A program made the position numbers and the translations under genes. From contig NZ_JAHUBR010000001.1 in NCBI RefSeq assembly GCF_025376885.1, forward strand, positions 2,728,001-2,792,000: 64,000 bases of DNA, written 5' to 3'. The stretch comes from Pseudoruegeria sp. SHC-113 (GTDB lineage: Bacteria; Pseudomonadota; Alphaproteobacteria; Rhodobacterales; Rhodobacteraceae). Below the pieces are notes generated by a model. It was not told where the DNA came from. It did no database searches and saw only the letters and a program-made list of their open reading frames with translations. Positions 53,490 to 61,673 of this stretch are shown here, piece by piece; position 1 is the stretch's first letter; every line of letters starts with the position of its first letter.

Positions 53490-54626
53490 TTAGGGGGCCA
53501 GCACCCAGCTGCAGCCCGAGAAATCCGCCGCCACGCGCAGCACGGGATCGGGTTCCCCCACGCGGATACGGCATGCTTCCGCAAGCCCGGCCACATCGGC
53601 CGGCGCGCTCGTAGCCGCGCGCAAGGCATCGGCCAGTGGAACGCCAACTGCGCGGTGCAGCACGCCAATGGCGGTGGTCAGATCCAGATCCGCCCCGGCC
53701 AAGGTGCCATCGGCCAGCGTCAGGCGCCCCGCCTCGCGGCGGATCTCCCGCCCGTTCAGCGTGAAGCGTGCCTGATCGGTGCCCGCTGGCGACATCGCAT
53801 CCGAGACAAGGAAGATCGGCGCGGGGCCCTGTTTGGCCGCCCATGCGGCGCGGATCGAGGCGCGGTGGACATGGATGCCATCCGCAATAAGCCCAGCAGC
53901 CAGCCCGCTATTGTCCAAAGCCGCCCCAACGACGCCGGGGGCGCGGTTGCCCATCTGGCTCATGGCGTTGAACAGGTGAGTGACGCACGCCGCGCCCGCT
54001 TCTTGGTAGGCCATGGCGGTGTCGTAATCGGTGTCGGTATGGCCGAGCGAGACGATCACACCCGCGCCTGCCAGCGCGCTGACCTGATCGGGCGTCACGT
54101 TCTCCGGCGCGACTGTCACCATCAGCGCGGGCAGCGCTTCAGCGGCGGCCAGAAGGGCGGCAAGATCCTCTGCCTCCATCGGGCGGATCAGCGCGGCGGA
54201 ATGTGCGCCCTTGCGGGCCACGGAAAGATGCGGCCCCTCAAGGTGCAGCCCTCCGATCCCCTTCACGCCCCCCCGCACCGCTTCAATAGCGGCGGCGATG
54301 GCGGCGCGGGTCTGTTCGGGCGTATCGGTGATCAGCGTCGGCAGGATCACCCCCGCCCCCAGCCCCATATGCGCCTGAGCGATCGTGGCCAGCGTTTCCG
54401 GCGTGGGCGCGTCATTGAACATTACGCCGCCGCCGCCGTTGACCTGCAGATCGGCGAAGCCAGGGCAGAGGATATCACCCTGCAGATCCACCATCACATC
54501 GGCAGGCGTCTCCGGCCCTGCCCCGATGGCCGCAACCCGGCCGCTCTCGATCAGCAGCCCGGCCTCGGGATGCAGCCGCGCGCCGTCAAACAGCGCGCCG
54601 CCACAATAGAGGGTGCGTCCGGCCAT
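53490..54626 (-). CDS. nagA: N-acetylglucosamine-6-phosphate deacetylase
   Basis: NagA removes acetate from GlcNAc-6-phosphate. The 378-residue amidohydrolase has LCPGFADLQVNGGGGVMFND, the metal-ligand Glu in GLHLEGPHLS, His in SLGHTDTDYD and in VTHLFNAMS, the catalytic Asp in FLVSDAMSPAG, and the C-terminal ADLDLTTAIGV. The ATG at 54626 overlaps the stop of the upstream SIS gene by one base (TGATG). It is the last gene of the minus-strand arm of the amino-sugar regulon. Confidence 0.95.
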   Translation of the reverse strand: MAGRTLYCGGALFDGARLHPEAGLLIESGRVAAIGAGPETPADVMVDLQGDILCPGFADLQVNGGGGVMFNDAPTPETLATIAQAHMGLGAGVILPTLITDTPEQTRAAIAAAIEAVRGGVKGIGGLHLEGPHLSVARKGAHSAALIRPMEAEDLAALLAAAEALPALMVTVAPENVTPDQVSALAGAGVIVSLGHTDTDYDTAMAYQEAGAACVTHLFNAMSQMGNRAPGVVGAALDNSGLAAGLIADGIHVHRASIRAAWAAKQGPAPIFLVSDAMSPAGTDQARFTLNGREIRREAGRLTLADGTLAGADLDLTTAIGVLHRAVGVPLADALRAATSAPADVAGLAEACRIRVGEPDPVLRVAADFSGCSWVLAP

Positions 54627-55657
54627 CAGACGGTTTCCGTCACTTTCTTGAGGTGGCGCGGGGCGTCCGGGTTGATCCCGCGCTTCGCGGCGACCTGCTC
54701 CACCATCGCATAGAACGACACGATGAGCGCGATCGGATCGGTCAGCCAATGGCTGGTGCGCTGATGGGCAAGCACCTGCGCGCCGCCATGGGCCTTGTCA
54801 GACGTCACGAAGACCTGCGCGCCCTTGCCAGCGATCTGCGCGGCCACATCCACCAGCGCGCCTTCAGCGGCATCGGCCGCGGCAAAGCCGATCACCGGGA
54901 AATCCTGATCCACGATCGAAACCGGCCCATGCAGCACCTCCGCCGAGGAATAGCTCTCGGCGTGGATCTGGCAGGTTTCCTTGAACTTCAGGGCTGCTTC
55001 GTTGGAGATCGCCCAAGACGGCCCGCGCCCCAGCGTGTAGAGCGAGGAGCCGGTGATCGCATCAACCGCTGCACTCCAGTCGCAGCGCGTAGCGGCATCA
55101 AGCTCAGCGGGCAGCAGGCGGATGGCATCGAGCAGCGCTTTGTCCTGCTTGCACTCAGCCAGCAGCCACAGCCCGCTCACGAGCGAGGTGACGAAGGTTT
55201 TCGTGGCGGCCACCGAAAGCTCCGGCCCGGCGCAGATGCCAAGGGCGGCGTTGGCGGTTTGCGCCAGCGGCGAAGTCAGATCATTGGTGATCGCCACGGC
55301 ATAGGCCCCGCCCGCGCGAGCGCTGCGCGTCATCTCCACGATGTCTGGGCTCTTGCCCGATTGGGAAACCGAGATGCAGGCGGCGCGCGCCAGTTTCAGC
55401 TCCGCGCCGTAAACCGAAGCCACCGAGGGGCCGACGGAGGCCATCGGCAGGCCCAGCAGCAGCTCGCTTGCGTATTTCAGGTAGGTGCAGGCGTGATCGG
55501 AAGAGCCCCGGGCAACGGATACCAGCAAGGCCGGGTCAGCGGCGCGGATCGCTTCGGCGGCGGCGGTGATACCGCCCTGCCCTTCGCTCAGCAGGCGCTC
55601 GACGGCCACCGGGATCTCTTCGATCTCGCGGCGCATCTGCGTGGTCTGTGCGTTCAT
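54626..55657 (-). CDS. SIS-domain sugar-phosphate deaminase/isomerase, NagB-II / glucosamine-6-phosphate deaminase-like
   Basis: The 343-residue protein consists of two SIS domains like the isomerase half of GlmS. Visible motifs are VARGSSDHACTYLKY, SQSGKSPDIVEMTR, ELSVAATKTFVTSL and, in the second SIS, LGRGPSWAISNEAALKFKET and AEVLHGPVSI. Stand-alone proteins of this type replace classical NagB and convert GlcN-6-P to fructose-6-P with release of ammonia. It lies between gntR and nagA with overlapping ends, so it follows deacetylation in the pathway. Confidence 0.88.
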   Translation of the reverse strand: MNAQTTQMRREIEEIPVAVERLLSEGQGGITAAAEAIRAADPALLVSVARGSSDHACTYLKYASELLLGLPMASVGPSVASVYGAELKLARAACISVSQSGKSPDIVEMTRSARAGGAYAVAITNDLTSPLAQTANAALGICAGPELSVAATKTFVTSLVSGLWLLAECKQDKALLDAIRLLPAELDAATRCDWSAAVDAITGSSLYTLGRGPSWAISNEAALKFKETCQIHAESYSSAEVLHGPVSIVDQDFPVIGFAAADAAEGALVDVAAQIAGKGAQVFVTSDKAHGGAQVLAHQRTSHWLTDPIALIVSFYAMVEQVAAKRGINPDAPRHLKKVTETV

Positions 55658-56424
55658 CTCTTGTCCTTCGCGTTGGAAAGCCGCAGCTCGGCCACGAAAT
55701 CGTAGGCGTCACCGCGGTAGGTGGATCGTGTGAATTCGGCCACCCGGCCGCTGGCCAGGTAGGAAGTGCGCTGGATGCTCAGCCCGGCGACGCCCGGCTC
55801 CACATCCAGCAGAGCCGCGTCATCCTCTTCGAGGTTGATGGCCGAGATTTTCTGAATGGCGCGCACCGGGCGCAGGCCTTCGGCTTCCAGCACCTCGTAG
55901 AGCGAGGTTGTCACCAGAAGTGGGTTCGACAGGATGTCGGTCGGCAGGGCCGCGCGTTCGATGGCCATGGGCTTGCCGCCGGCTTCGCGGATCCGGGCGA
56001 TGCGGGCCACGGAGGCATCCGCACCGAGCCCCAACGCCACCATTTCTTCCGGCGACGGCATGAAAACGCCCCGCTCCAGCCAGGTGGAGCGCGTTTCCAG
56101 CCCACGCCGCTGCATGTCTTCCGAGAAGGAGGTGAGCACGGAGAGCGATTGCTCCACCCGCGGCGCGGCATCGCGCACGAAGGAGCCCGATCCCTGCCGC
56201 TGGATGATCGCGCCCTTGGCAACGAGTTCCTGAATGGCCTTGCGCACGGTGACGCGCGATAGCCCTGTCAGTTCGGCCAGCTCGCGCTCTGGCGGCAGCG
56301 AGGCGTTTGGCGAGAGGATGCCCTGCTCGATGGCCTCTTCAAGGCGGCGGCGCAGTTGCACGTAGCGCGGGCCGGTGCCCTTGCCGAGCCAGTCTTCCGG
56401 GGTCAGGAACTCGGTGATCGTCAT
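55654..56424 (-). CDS. GntR-family (HutC/UTRA) repressor of the amino-sugar regulon
   Basis: The 256-residue regulator has an N-terminal GntR winged helix (PRYVQLRRRLEEAIEQGIL, LPPERELAELTGLSRVTVRKAIQEL, RQGSGSFV). A C-terminal UTRA ligand domain follows, with MAIERAALPTDI and SIQRTSYLASGRVAEFTRSTYRGDAYDF. This is the NagR/YvoA layout, whose ligand is usually an amino-sugar phosphate. It overlaps its neighbours on both sides (ATGA) inside the minus arm and probably binds the two mirror-image 17-bp operators in the divergent promoter region, controlling both arms and itself. Confidence 0.9.
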   Translation of the reverse strand: MTITEFLTPEDWLGKGTGPRYVQLRRRLEEAIEQGILSPNASLPPERELAELTGLSRVTVRKAIQELVAKGAIIQRQGSGSFVRDAAPRVEQSLSVLTSFSEDMQRRGLETRSTWLERGVFMPSPEEMVALGLGADASVARIARIREAGGKPMAIERAALPTDILSNPLLVTTSLYEVLEAEGLRPVRAIQKISAINLEEDDAALLDVEPGVAGLSIQRTSYLASGRVAEFTRSTYRGDAYDFVAELRLSNAKDKR

Positions 56425-57293
56425 GCTGCCAATGCCTCGCTGAAATCGCGGGCCAGCGCGAGCGCGCCGTCCATGGTGCTGCCTTCGGGCGCGGCAATCG
56501 AGGCGCGCGCCTCCGGCGGAAGGTAATCGGTGTAATGGGGGCCGATGCCGCCGGTGAAGCACAGCGGCTCGCCCGGCTGCCAGCCGAGATGCGAAAGGCT
56601 GCGCATCAGGTAGGCGGCGCCCTCCTGCAGGATCTGACGGGCTACGGGATCACCCCCGGCCGCGGCTTGCGTCACGCGTTGGGCCAGCGCGGCCACCTCG
56701 CGCGGCGGAGCTTCGAACGCGAAGCTCACGATGGCCTGCGGGCCGTCGAAAATGTCTGAAAGGCCCTCGATCACGCCCGTGCGCGGCAGGATACCGTCTT
56801 CGGCGTTCACGGCGGCGGAGAGCAATTGGCGGCCCACCCAATAGGCCGAGGCCTCATCGCCCAGAACCGTGCCCCAACCGCCGAGCACGCGCAGCCCGTC
56901 CGGGGCCTGACGCCCAAGGAAGGAGCCGGTGCCGCAATGGGCCACGGCCCCGATCCGCGCGCCCAAAGCGCCGCGGATGGCGGCGGGGCGATCTTCATCG
57001 ACGCGCACATGATCCAGTGGCAGCGCCTGCGCGACGCGGGCGATCATGCTGTCGCCCTTCACGCCCGCAAGGCCGATGAAAGCGGGCGTGGCGCGCAGGG
57101 CGGCTTCCGAAAGGCCCGCCGCCGCGCCCAGCGCCGCGATGCCTTCGCGCAGCACAGCCGTGGCCGTGGCAAAGCCGGTGGTCACATTGGCGGCGCCCAG
57201 CTCCACCGCGTGGCGCTGCCCGCAGCCCTCGATCAAGAAGCGGCACCGAGTGCCGCCACCATCCACGGCGATGATGTGCGAGTCGTGTCTCAT
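56421..57293 (-). CDS. BadF/BadG-family sugar kinase, N-acetylglucosamine kinase-like
   Basis: The 290-residue ATPase has the actin-fold phosphate loops VDGGGTRCRFLI and HCGTGSFLG, then the characteristic GGWGTVLGDEASAYWVGR and, near the end, CFTGGIGPHY. This family includes the GlcNAc kinases (NAGK type) that phosphorylate GlcNAc at O6, and also bacterial glucosamine kinases. It is the first gene of the minus arm. The start MRHDSHIIAVDGGG was preferred over one 10 codons upstream because the latter would run into the operator/promoter region. Confidence 0.88.
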   Translation of the reverse strand: MRHDSHIIAVDGGGTRCRFLIEGCGQRHAVELGAANVTTGFATATAVLREGIAALGAAAGLSEAALRATPAFIGLAGVKGDSMIARVAQALPLDHVRVDEDRPAAIRGALGARIGAVAHCGTGSFLGRQAPDGLRVLGGWGTVLGDEASAYWVGRQLLSAAVNAEDGILPRTGVIEGLSDIFDGPQAIVSFAFEAPPREVAALAQRVTQAAAGGDPVARQILQEGAAYLMRSLSHLGWQPGEPLCFTGGIGPHYTDYLPPEARASIAAPEGSTMDGALALARDFSEALAA

Positions 57294-57328
57294 GCGGACA
57301 GTGATACGATACCTCTCTGCCAATTTAA

Positions 57329-57345
57329 ATACCTTTTAGATACCA
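57329..57345 (-). promoter_or_regulatory. GntR operator copy 1 (minus arm)
   Basis: On the minus strand this 17-bp site reads TGGTATCTAAAAGGTAT, identical to copy 2 at 57419-57435 but inverted. On the minus strand it lies between TTGCTG and TATTTA (18 bp apart), a plausible -35/-10 pair for the kinase operon. A related GTATCGTATC sequence lies at about 57302-57313. Confidence 0.75.
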
Positions 57346-57410
57346 AATGCAGCAAAATCTTCAATTTTCCTTTCAAATCAGGCGCAAAACCGAACCAGAC
57401 CATAAAATGG

Positions 57411-57438
57411 TAGACAAATGGTATCTAAAAGGTATCCT
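57411..57438 (+). promoter_or_regulatory. Promoter of the murQ-like/ABC operon with embedded operator
   Basis: TAGACA (57411-57416) and TATCCT (57433-57438), 16 bp apart, resemble -35 and -10 boxes. The spacer contains operator copy 2, so a bound repressor would block RNA polymerase. Confidence 0.6.
57419..57435 (+). promoter_or_regulatory. GntR operator copy 2 (plus arm)
   Basis: TGGTATCTAAAAGGTAT on the plus strand is an exact match to the inverted copy at 57329-57345. Each site is a direct repeat of GGTAT half-sites separated by CTAAAA. A further half-site-like TGGTAGAC lies just upstream at 57408. Confidence 0.75.
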
Positions 57439-57463
57439 AGCGACAACCAAGGGGGAGAATCGC

Positions 57464-58369
57464 ATGGCACAGCAAGGCACAGAAGAGCGCAGGCCTGAGT
57501 CGGAGGGGTTGGATCAACGCGCCCCGGCTGAGGCGGCCGCGTTTCTCTTTGCCGCGCAGGCCGAGGCTGCCCGCGCCGCAACAGCCTGCGCCGATAGCCT
57601 GCCCCCCGCTGCCGCTGCCATGGCCGCCACGATCCGCGCCGGGGGCACACTGCATTATGTGGCCGCTGGCTCGTCGGCACTCATGGCCCTCGCGGACGCT
57701 CTGGAATTGGAAGGCACCTTCGGGATCGACACCGCGCAGGTGCGAATCCATATGGCAGGGGGTGTCCCGCAGGACAGCTCCATGCCCGGTGGGACCGAAG
57801 ATGACGCCGAGGCCGGGGCCGCTGTCGGCGCGCTGGCCGGGCCGCAGGATTGCGTGATCACCGTCGCCGCATCAGGCCGCACGCCCTACACCTGCGCGGC
57901 AGCTGAAGCGGCGCGCGAAAACGGCGCCGCCGTGATCGCCATCGCCAACAATGCTGATGCGCCACTGCTGAAAGCCGCCCATCACCCGATCTTCCTGCCC
58001 ACCCCGCCCGAGCCTGTGGCCGGTGCCACCCGCATGGGCGCAGGCACCGCGCAAAAGATCGCGCTCAACACGCTCTCGACGCTGATGGCGATCGAGCTTG
58101 GCCATGTGCACGATGGGCTGATGGTCAACGTGCAAGCCACCAACATCAAGCTGCGCGCACGGGCCGAAGGCATCGTTGCCGCCGCCGCCGATGTGCCGCG
58201 CGAGGCGGCCCGCGCGGCGCTTGCCACAACCGATGGCGCGGTCAAACCCGCCGTCCTGATTGCCCGCGGTGCTGCCAGCACGGCGGAAGCCGAGGCACTT
58301 CTTTCGGCCTCGGGCGGCGTACTGCGCCGCGCGTTCACTTTACTCGAAAAGCCGGGAACACCGGCCTGA
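57464..58369 (+). CDS. murQ: N-acetylmuramic acid 6-phosphate etherase (MurQ)-like SIS protein
   Basis: The 301-residue SIS protein resembles MurQ, which splits MurNAc-6-P into GlcNAc-6-P and D-lactate. Retained features are the AAGSSALMALADALELEGTFG segment (catalytic Glu region), GGTEDDAEAG, VAASGRTPYTCAA, and GAGTAQKIALNTLSTLMAIELGHVHDGLMVNVQATNIKLRARA, the MurQ hallmark (read in shorter parts). The usual GTSGR is replaced by GSSAL and the C-terminal helical domain is shortened, so substrate range may differ. The start follows GGGGGAG. It is the first gene of the plus arm, opposite the kinase. Confidence 0.82.
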   Translation: MAQQGTEERRPESEGLDQRAPAEAAAFLFAAQAEAARAATACADSLPPAAAAMAATIRAGGTLHYVAAGSSALMALADALELEGTFGIDTAQVRIHMAGGVPQDSSMPGGTEDDAEAGAAVGALAGPQDCVITVAASGRTPYTCAAAEAARENGAAVIAIANNADAPLLKAAHHPIFLPTPPEPVAGATRMGAGTAQKIALNTLSTLMAIELGHVHDGLMVNVQATNIKLRARAEGIVAAAADVPREAARAALATTDGAVKPAVLIARGAASTAEAEALLSASGGVLRRAFTLLEKPGTPA

Positions 58370-58391
58370 CCAACCCAACCTGGAGGGAACC

Positions 58392-59645
58392 ATGAAGACC
58401 AAACACGCCCTGCTGACCCTGATGGCCAGCACCTGCCTCGCCGGCGCTGCTGCCGCGCAGGACACCACGATCACCATCGAAAGCTGGCGCAACGATGACC
58501 TCGCCCTGTGGCAGGAAAAGATCATCCCCGCCTTCGAAGCCGCCAACCCCGGCATCAAGGTGAAATTCACCCCCTCCGCCCCGGCCGAATACAACGCCGT
58601 GCTGAACTCCAAGCTGGACGCAGGCTCCGCGGGCGATCTGATCACCTGCCGCCCGTTCGACGCCTCGCTCGCGCTCTATGACGCCGGCCACCTCGCCGAT
58701 CTCTCCGGCCTTGGGGCCATGGCCAACTTCTCTGACGTGGCCAAATCCGCCTGGCAGACCGACGACGGCGCGGCCACCTTCTGCGTGCCGATGGCCTCCG
58801 TGATCCACGGCTTCATCTACAACAAGGACGCTTTCGCCGAGTTGGGCCTCGAGGTTCCGCAGACCGAAGACGAATTCTTCGCCGCGCTGGAGACCATCAA
58901 GGAAGACGGCACCTACATCCCGATGGCCATGGGCACAAATGACCAGTGGGAAGCCGCCACCATGGGCTACAACAACATCGGCCCGAACTACTGGAAAGGC
59001 GAAGAAGGCCGCCTTGCGCTGATCAACGGCGAGCAGAAGCTCACCGACGAAGCCTGGGTTGCGCCTTACGCGACGCTGGCCAAATGGGGCGCTTACCTGG
59101 GTGACGGCTTTGAAGCCCAGACCTACCCCGACAGCCAGAACCTCTTCACGCTGGGCCGCGCAGCGATCTACCCGGCAGGCTCCTGGGAAATCACCGGCTT
59201 CAACGCGCTGGCCGATTTCGAGATGGGCGCGTTCAAGCCGCCGGTGAAAGCCGCGGGCGACACCTGCTACATCTCGGATCACACCGACATCGCCGTGGGC
59301 CTGAACGCAGCCTCCCCGAACATGGAAGCCGCCAAGACCTTCCTTGAGTGGGTCGGCTCCGAAGAGTTCGCCTCGATCTACGCCAACGCCCTGCCGGGCT
59401 TCTTCTCGCTGTCGAACTTCGACGTGCCGATGGAAGATCCGCTGGCGCAGGAATTCGTGGGCTGGCGCAGCGAGTGCGAAAGCACGATCCGCTCCACCTA
59501 CCAGATCCTGTCGCGCGGCACCCCGAACCTCGAAAACGAGACCTGGGGCGCGTCCGTGGCGGCGATCAAGGGCACCGAAACGCCGGAAGCCCTTGGCCAG
59601 AAACTGCAGGACGGCCTCGCCTCCTGGTTCGCACCGCAGCAGTAA
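58392..59645 (+). CDS. ABC sugar transporter substrate-binding protein, family 1
   Basis: The 417-residue protein has a Sec signal (MKTKHALLTLMASTCLAGAAAAQ) and the family 1 sugar-binding pattern: TITIESWRNDDLALWQEKIIPAFEAANPGIKVKF (in parts), LDAGSAGDLITCRPFDASLALYDAGHL and AAIYPAGSWEITGFNALADFEMGAF. Genes of this class bind mono- to oligosaccharides. Placed between murQ and two CUT1 permeases, it probably imports an amino sugar or peptidoglycan-derived saccharide. A stem-loop follows its stop. Confidence 0.92.
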   Translation: MKTKHALLTLMASTCLAGAAAAQDTTITIESWRNDDLALWQEKIIPAFEAANPGIKVKFTPSAPAEYNAVLNSKLDAGSAGDLITCRPFDASLALYDAGHLADLSGLGAMANFSDVAKSAWQTDDGAATFCVPMASVIHGFIYNKDAFAELGLEVPQTEDEFFAALETIKEDGTYIPMAMGTNDQWEAATMGYNNIGPNYWKGEEGRLALINGEQKLTDEAWVAPYATLAKWGAYLGDGFEAQTYPDSQNLFTLGRAAIYPAGSWEITGFNALADFEMGAFKPPVKAAGDTCYISDHTDIAVGLNAASPNMEAAKTFLEWVGSEEFASIYANALPGFFSLSNFDVPMEDPLAQEFVGWRSECESTIRSTYQILSRGTPNLENETWGASVAAIKGTETPEALGQKLQDGLASWFAPQQ

Positions 59646-59669
59646 CCCCTCCCGTTACTGCGACCTGAT

Positions 59670-59695
59670 CCGGGCGCGCCTGTACGCGCGCCCGG
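59670..59695 (+). terminator. Stem-loop after the sugar-binding-protein gene
   Basis: CCGGGCGCG (59670-59678) pairs perfectly with CGCGCCCGG (59687-59695). No T-run follows. Same position and design as the hairpin after the other binding-protein gene at 40429-40459. Confidence 0.65.
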
Positions 59696-59719
59696 ACACT
59701 CCCAAGGAGGTTTTCCCTA

Positions 59720-60628
59720 ATGCCCCGTATCCGCTGGCACATCGTGGTGTTCCTGGCTCCGGCCGTGCTTGTCTACACCGCCGTGATGATCTTTCCGCTG
59801 TTCAACACGCTGCGCCTCGCCCTTTACAGCGAGGTCGATCAGGCCCGCGTTTTCGTCGGCATGCAGAACTTCCGCACGCTGTTTGGCGATCCGATCTGGT
59901 CCGAGGCGTTCTGGAACGCGCTTGGCAACAACTTCTGGTTCTTTTTGATCCACATGCTGGTGCAGAACCCGATCGGCGTGGCGCTGGCCGCCATCCTGAG
60001 CCACCCGCGCCTGCGTTTCGCCGCGCTCTACCGCTCCGCCATCTTCATCCCCACGATCCTGAGCTTCGTGATCGTCGGCTTCGCCTGGAAGCTGATCCTT
60101 TCGCCGATCTGGGGCATCGCGCCGAGCATGCTCGATGCAGTCGGTCTGAAATCGCTTTTCGCGCCCTGGCTGGGCAAGGAAGAATACGCCCTCACCACGC
60201 TGGCGCTGATTTCCGTGTGGCAGTTCGTCGGCATCCCGATGATGCTGATCTACGCCGCGCTGCTGTCGATCCCCGAAGAAATCCTGGAAGCCGGCGAGAT
60301 CGACGGCATCACCGGCATGGCCGCCTTCTGGAAGATCAAGCTGCCGCTGATCCTGCCCTCCATCGGGATCATCTCGATCCTCACATTCGTGGGCAATTTC
60401 AACGCGTTCGACCTGATCTACGCCGCGCAGGGCGCGCTGGCGGGGCCGGATTTCTCCACCGACATCCTCGGCACCTTCATGTACCGCACCTTCTTCGGCT
60501 TCCAACTGCAACTGGGCGATCCGCACATGGGATCGGCCATCGCCGGAGCCATGTTCGCCATCATCCTCGTGGGCGTCTGCATCTACCTCTTCGGGATCCA
60601 GACCCGCCTGCGCCGCTACCAGCTGTGA
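59720..60628 (+). CDS. ABC sugar transporter permease 1 (CUT1, MalF-like)
   Basis: The 302-residue protein has six membrane helices and begins IRWHIVVFLAPAVLVYTAVMIFPL, as in the MalF/UgpA class. The EAA loop that docks to the ATPase is EEILEAGEIDGITGMAAFWKIKLPLI (in parts). An AAGG-like ribosome site (CAAGGAGG) precedes the ATG. It pairs with the next permease to form the import channel. Confidence 0.93.
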   Translation: MPRIRWHIVVFLAPAVLVYTAVMIFPLFNTLRLALYSEVDQARVFVGMQNFRTLFGDPIWSEAFWNALGNNFWFFLIHMLVQNPIGVALAAILSHPRLRFAALYRSAIFIPTILSFVIVGFAWKLILSPIWGIAPSMLDAVGLKSLFAPWLGKEEYALTTLALISVWQFVGIPMMLIYAALLSIPEEILEAGEIDGITGMAAFWKIKLPLILPSIGIISILTFVGNFNAFDLIYAAQGALAGPDFSTDILGTFMYRTFFGFQLQLGDPHMGSAIAGAMFAIILVGVCIYLFGIQTRLRRYQL

Positions 60629-60640
60629 GGAGTTGAGAGA

Positions 60641-61480
60641 ATGCACAAGGCCCGCACTAACCCGCTCAACCTCTTCGCGATGCACGGCGCGCTGATCCTT
60701 TACACGATCATTGCCCTCTTCCCCGTCTTCGTGATCCTCATCAACTCCTTCAAGACGCGCAAAGCCATCTTCCGCGAACCGCTGGCGCTGCCCGACAGCG
60801 AGACCTTCAGCCTGATCGGCTACCAGACGGTGATGAAGCAGGGGGATTTCTTCCTCTACTTCCAGAACTCGCTGATCGTGACGGTGGCCTCGCTGTTCTT
60901 CGTGCTGCTCTTTGGCGCCATGGCCGCCTTCGCGCTGGCCGAATACCGCTTCAAGGGCAACCTCGTGATGGGGCTCTATCTGGCGCTCGGGATCATGATC
61001 CCGATCCGCATCGGCACCGTGGCCATTCTTGAAATGATGGTGGCCACGGGCCTCGTGAACACGCTCTGGGCGCTGATCCTTGTCTACACCGCGCAAGGGC
61101 TGCCGCTGGCGGTGTTTATTCTCAGCGAGTTCATGCGGCAGGTCTCGGACGACCTGAAGAACGCAGGCCGCATCGATGGGTTGAGCGAATACACCATCTT
61201 CTTCCGCCTCGTGCTGCCGCTGGTGCGGCCGGCAATGGCGACGGTGGCGGTGTTCAACATGATCCCGATCTGGAACGACCTCTGGTTCCCGCTGATCCTT
61301 GCGCCGGCAGAAGAAACCAAGACGCTCACGCTGGGCTCGCAGGTCTTCATCGGCCAGTTCGTGACGGATTGGAACGCGGTGCTCTCCGCGCTCTCCATGG
61401 CGATCCTGCCGGTGCTGATCCTCTACGTGATCTTCTCGCGCCAGCTCATTCGCGGCATCACCTCGGGAGCGGTGAAATGA
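60641..61480 (+). CDS. ABC sugar transporter permease 2 (CUT1, MalG-like)
   Basis: The 279-residue protein has six helices. The N-terminus LILYTIIALFPVFVILINSFKTRKAIF is typical of the MalG/UgpE half, and the EAA loop reads DLKNAGRIDGLSEYTIFFRLVLPL. It follows permease 1 by 12 bp. After its stop comes a 193-bp GC-rich gap with hairpins before the dehydrogenase gene. Confidence 0.93.
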   Translation: MHKARTNPLNLFAMHGALILYTIIALFPVFVILINSFKTRKAIFREPLALPDSETFSLIGYQTVMKQGDFFLYFQNSLIVTVASLFFVLLFGAMAAFALAEYRFKGNLVMGLYLALGIMIPIRIGTVAILEMMVATGLVNTLWALILVYTAQGLPLAVFILSEFMRQVSDDLKNAGRIDGLSEYTIFFRLVLPLVRPAMATVAVFNMIPIWNDLWFPLILAPAEETKTLTLGSQVFIGQFVTDWNAVLSALSMAILPVLILYVIFSRQLIRGITSGAVK

Positions 61481-61673
61481 TTTTCGCCCGGACCTCCAAC
61501 AGAGGGCTGCCCCCGGCCGCGGGTGGGGGGAAAATGCACCGTCCATCGCTGGTATCGCCCGGCGGCCCCGCCGCCGGGCCGCGCCGACCCGCCCCCATGG
61601 GGCGGCGCGATTGCGCCACCCCGCGGGTCTCTGCGCCCCGGCTTCCGCTTGCCGTCAATCAAGGAGCCCGCCT
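61481..61673 (+). repeat. GC-rich hairpin region inside the sugar operon
   Basis: No gene seen. GCCCGGCGGC (61557-61566) pairs perfectly over 10 bp with GCCGCCGGGC (61570-61579). GCCCC-CAT-GGGGC and flanking CGCGCC/GGCGCG form a second hairpin at about 61582-61611. GGGCTGCCCCCGGCCGCGGG lies at 61504-61523. Such inserts may attenuate expression of the last two genes. AAGGAG before 61674 is the ribosome site of the dehydrogenase gene. Confidence 0.5.

Noticed and set aside
59717-61546. 609-codon minus-strand frame across the sugar permeases
   Set aside because: Antisense to two clear CUT1 permeases with EAA loops; composition is that of a shadow frame.
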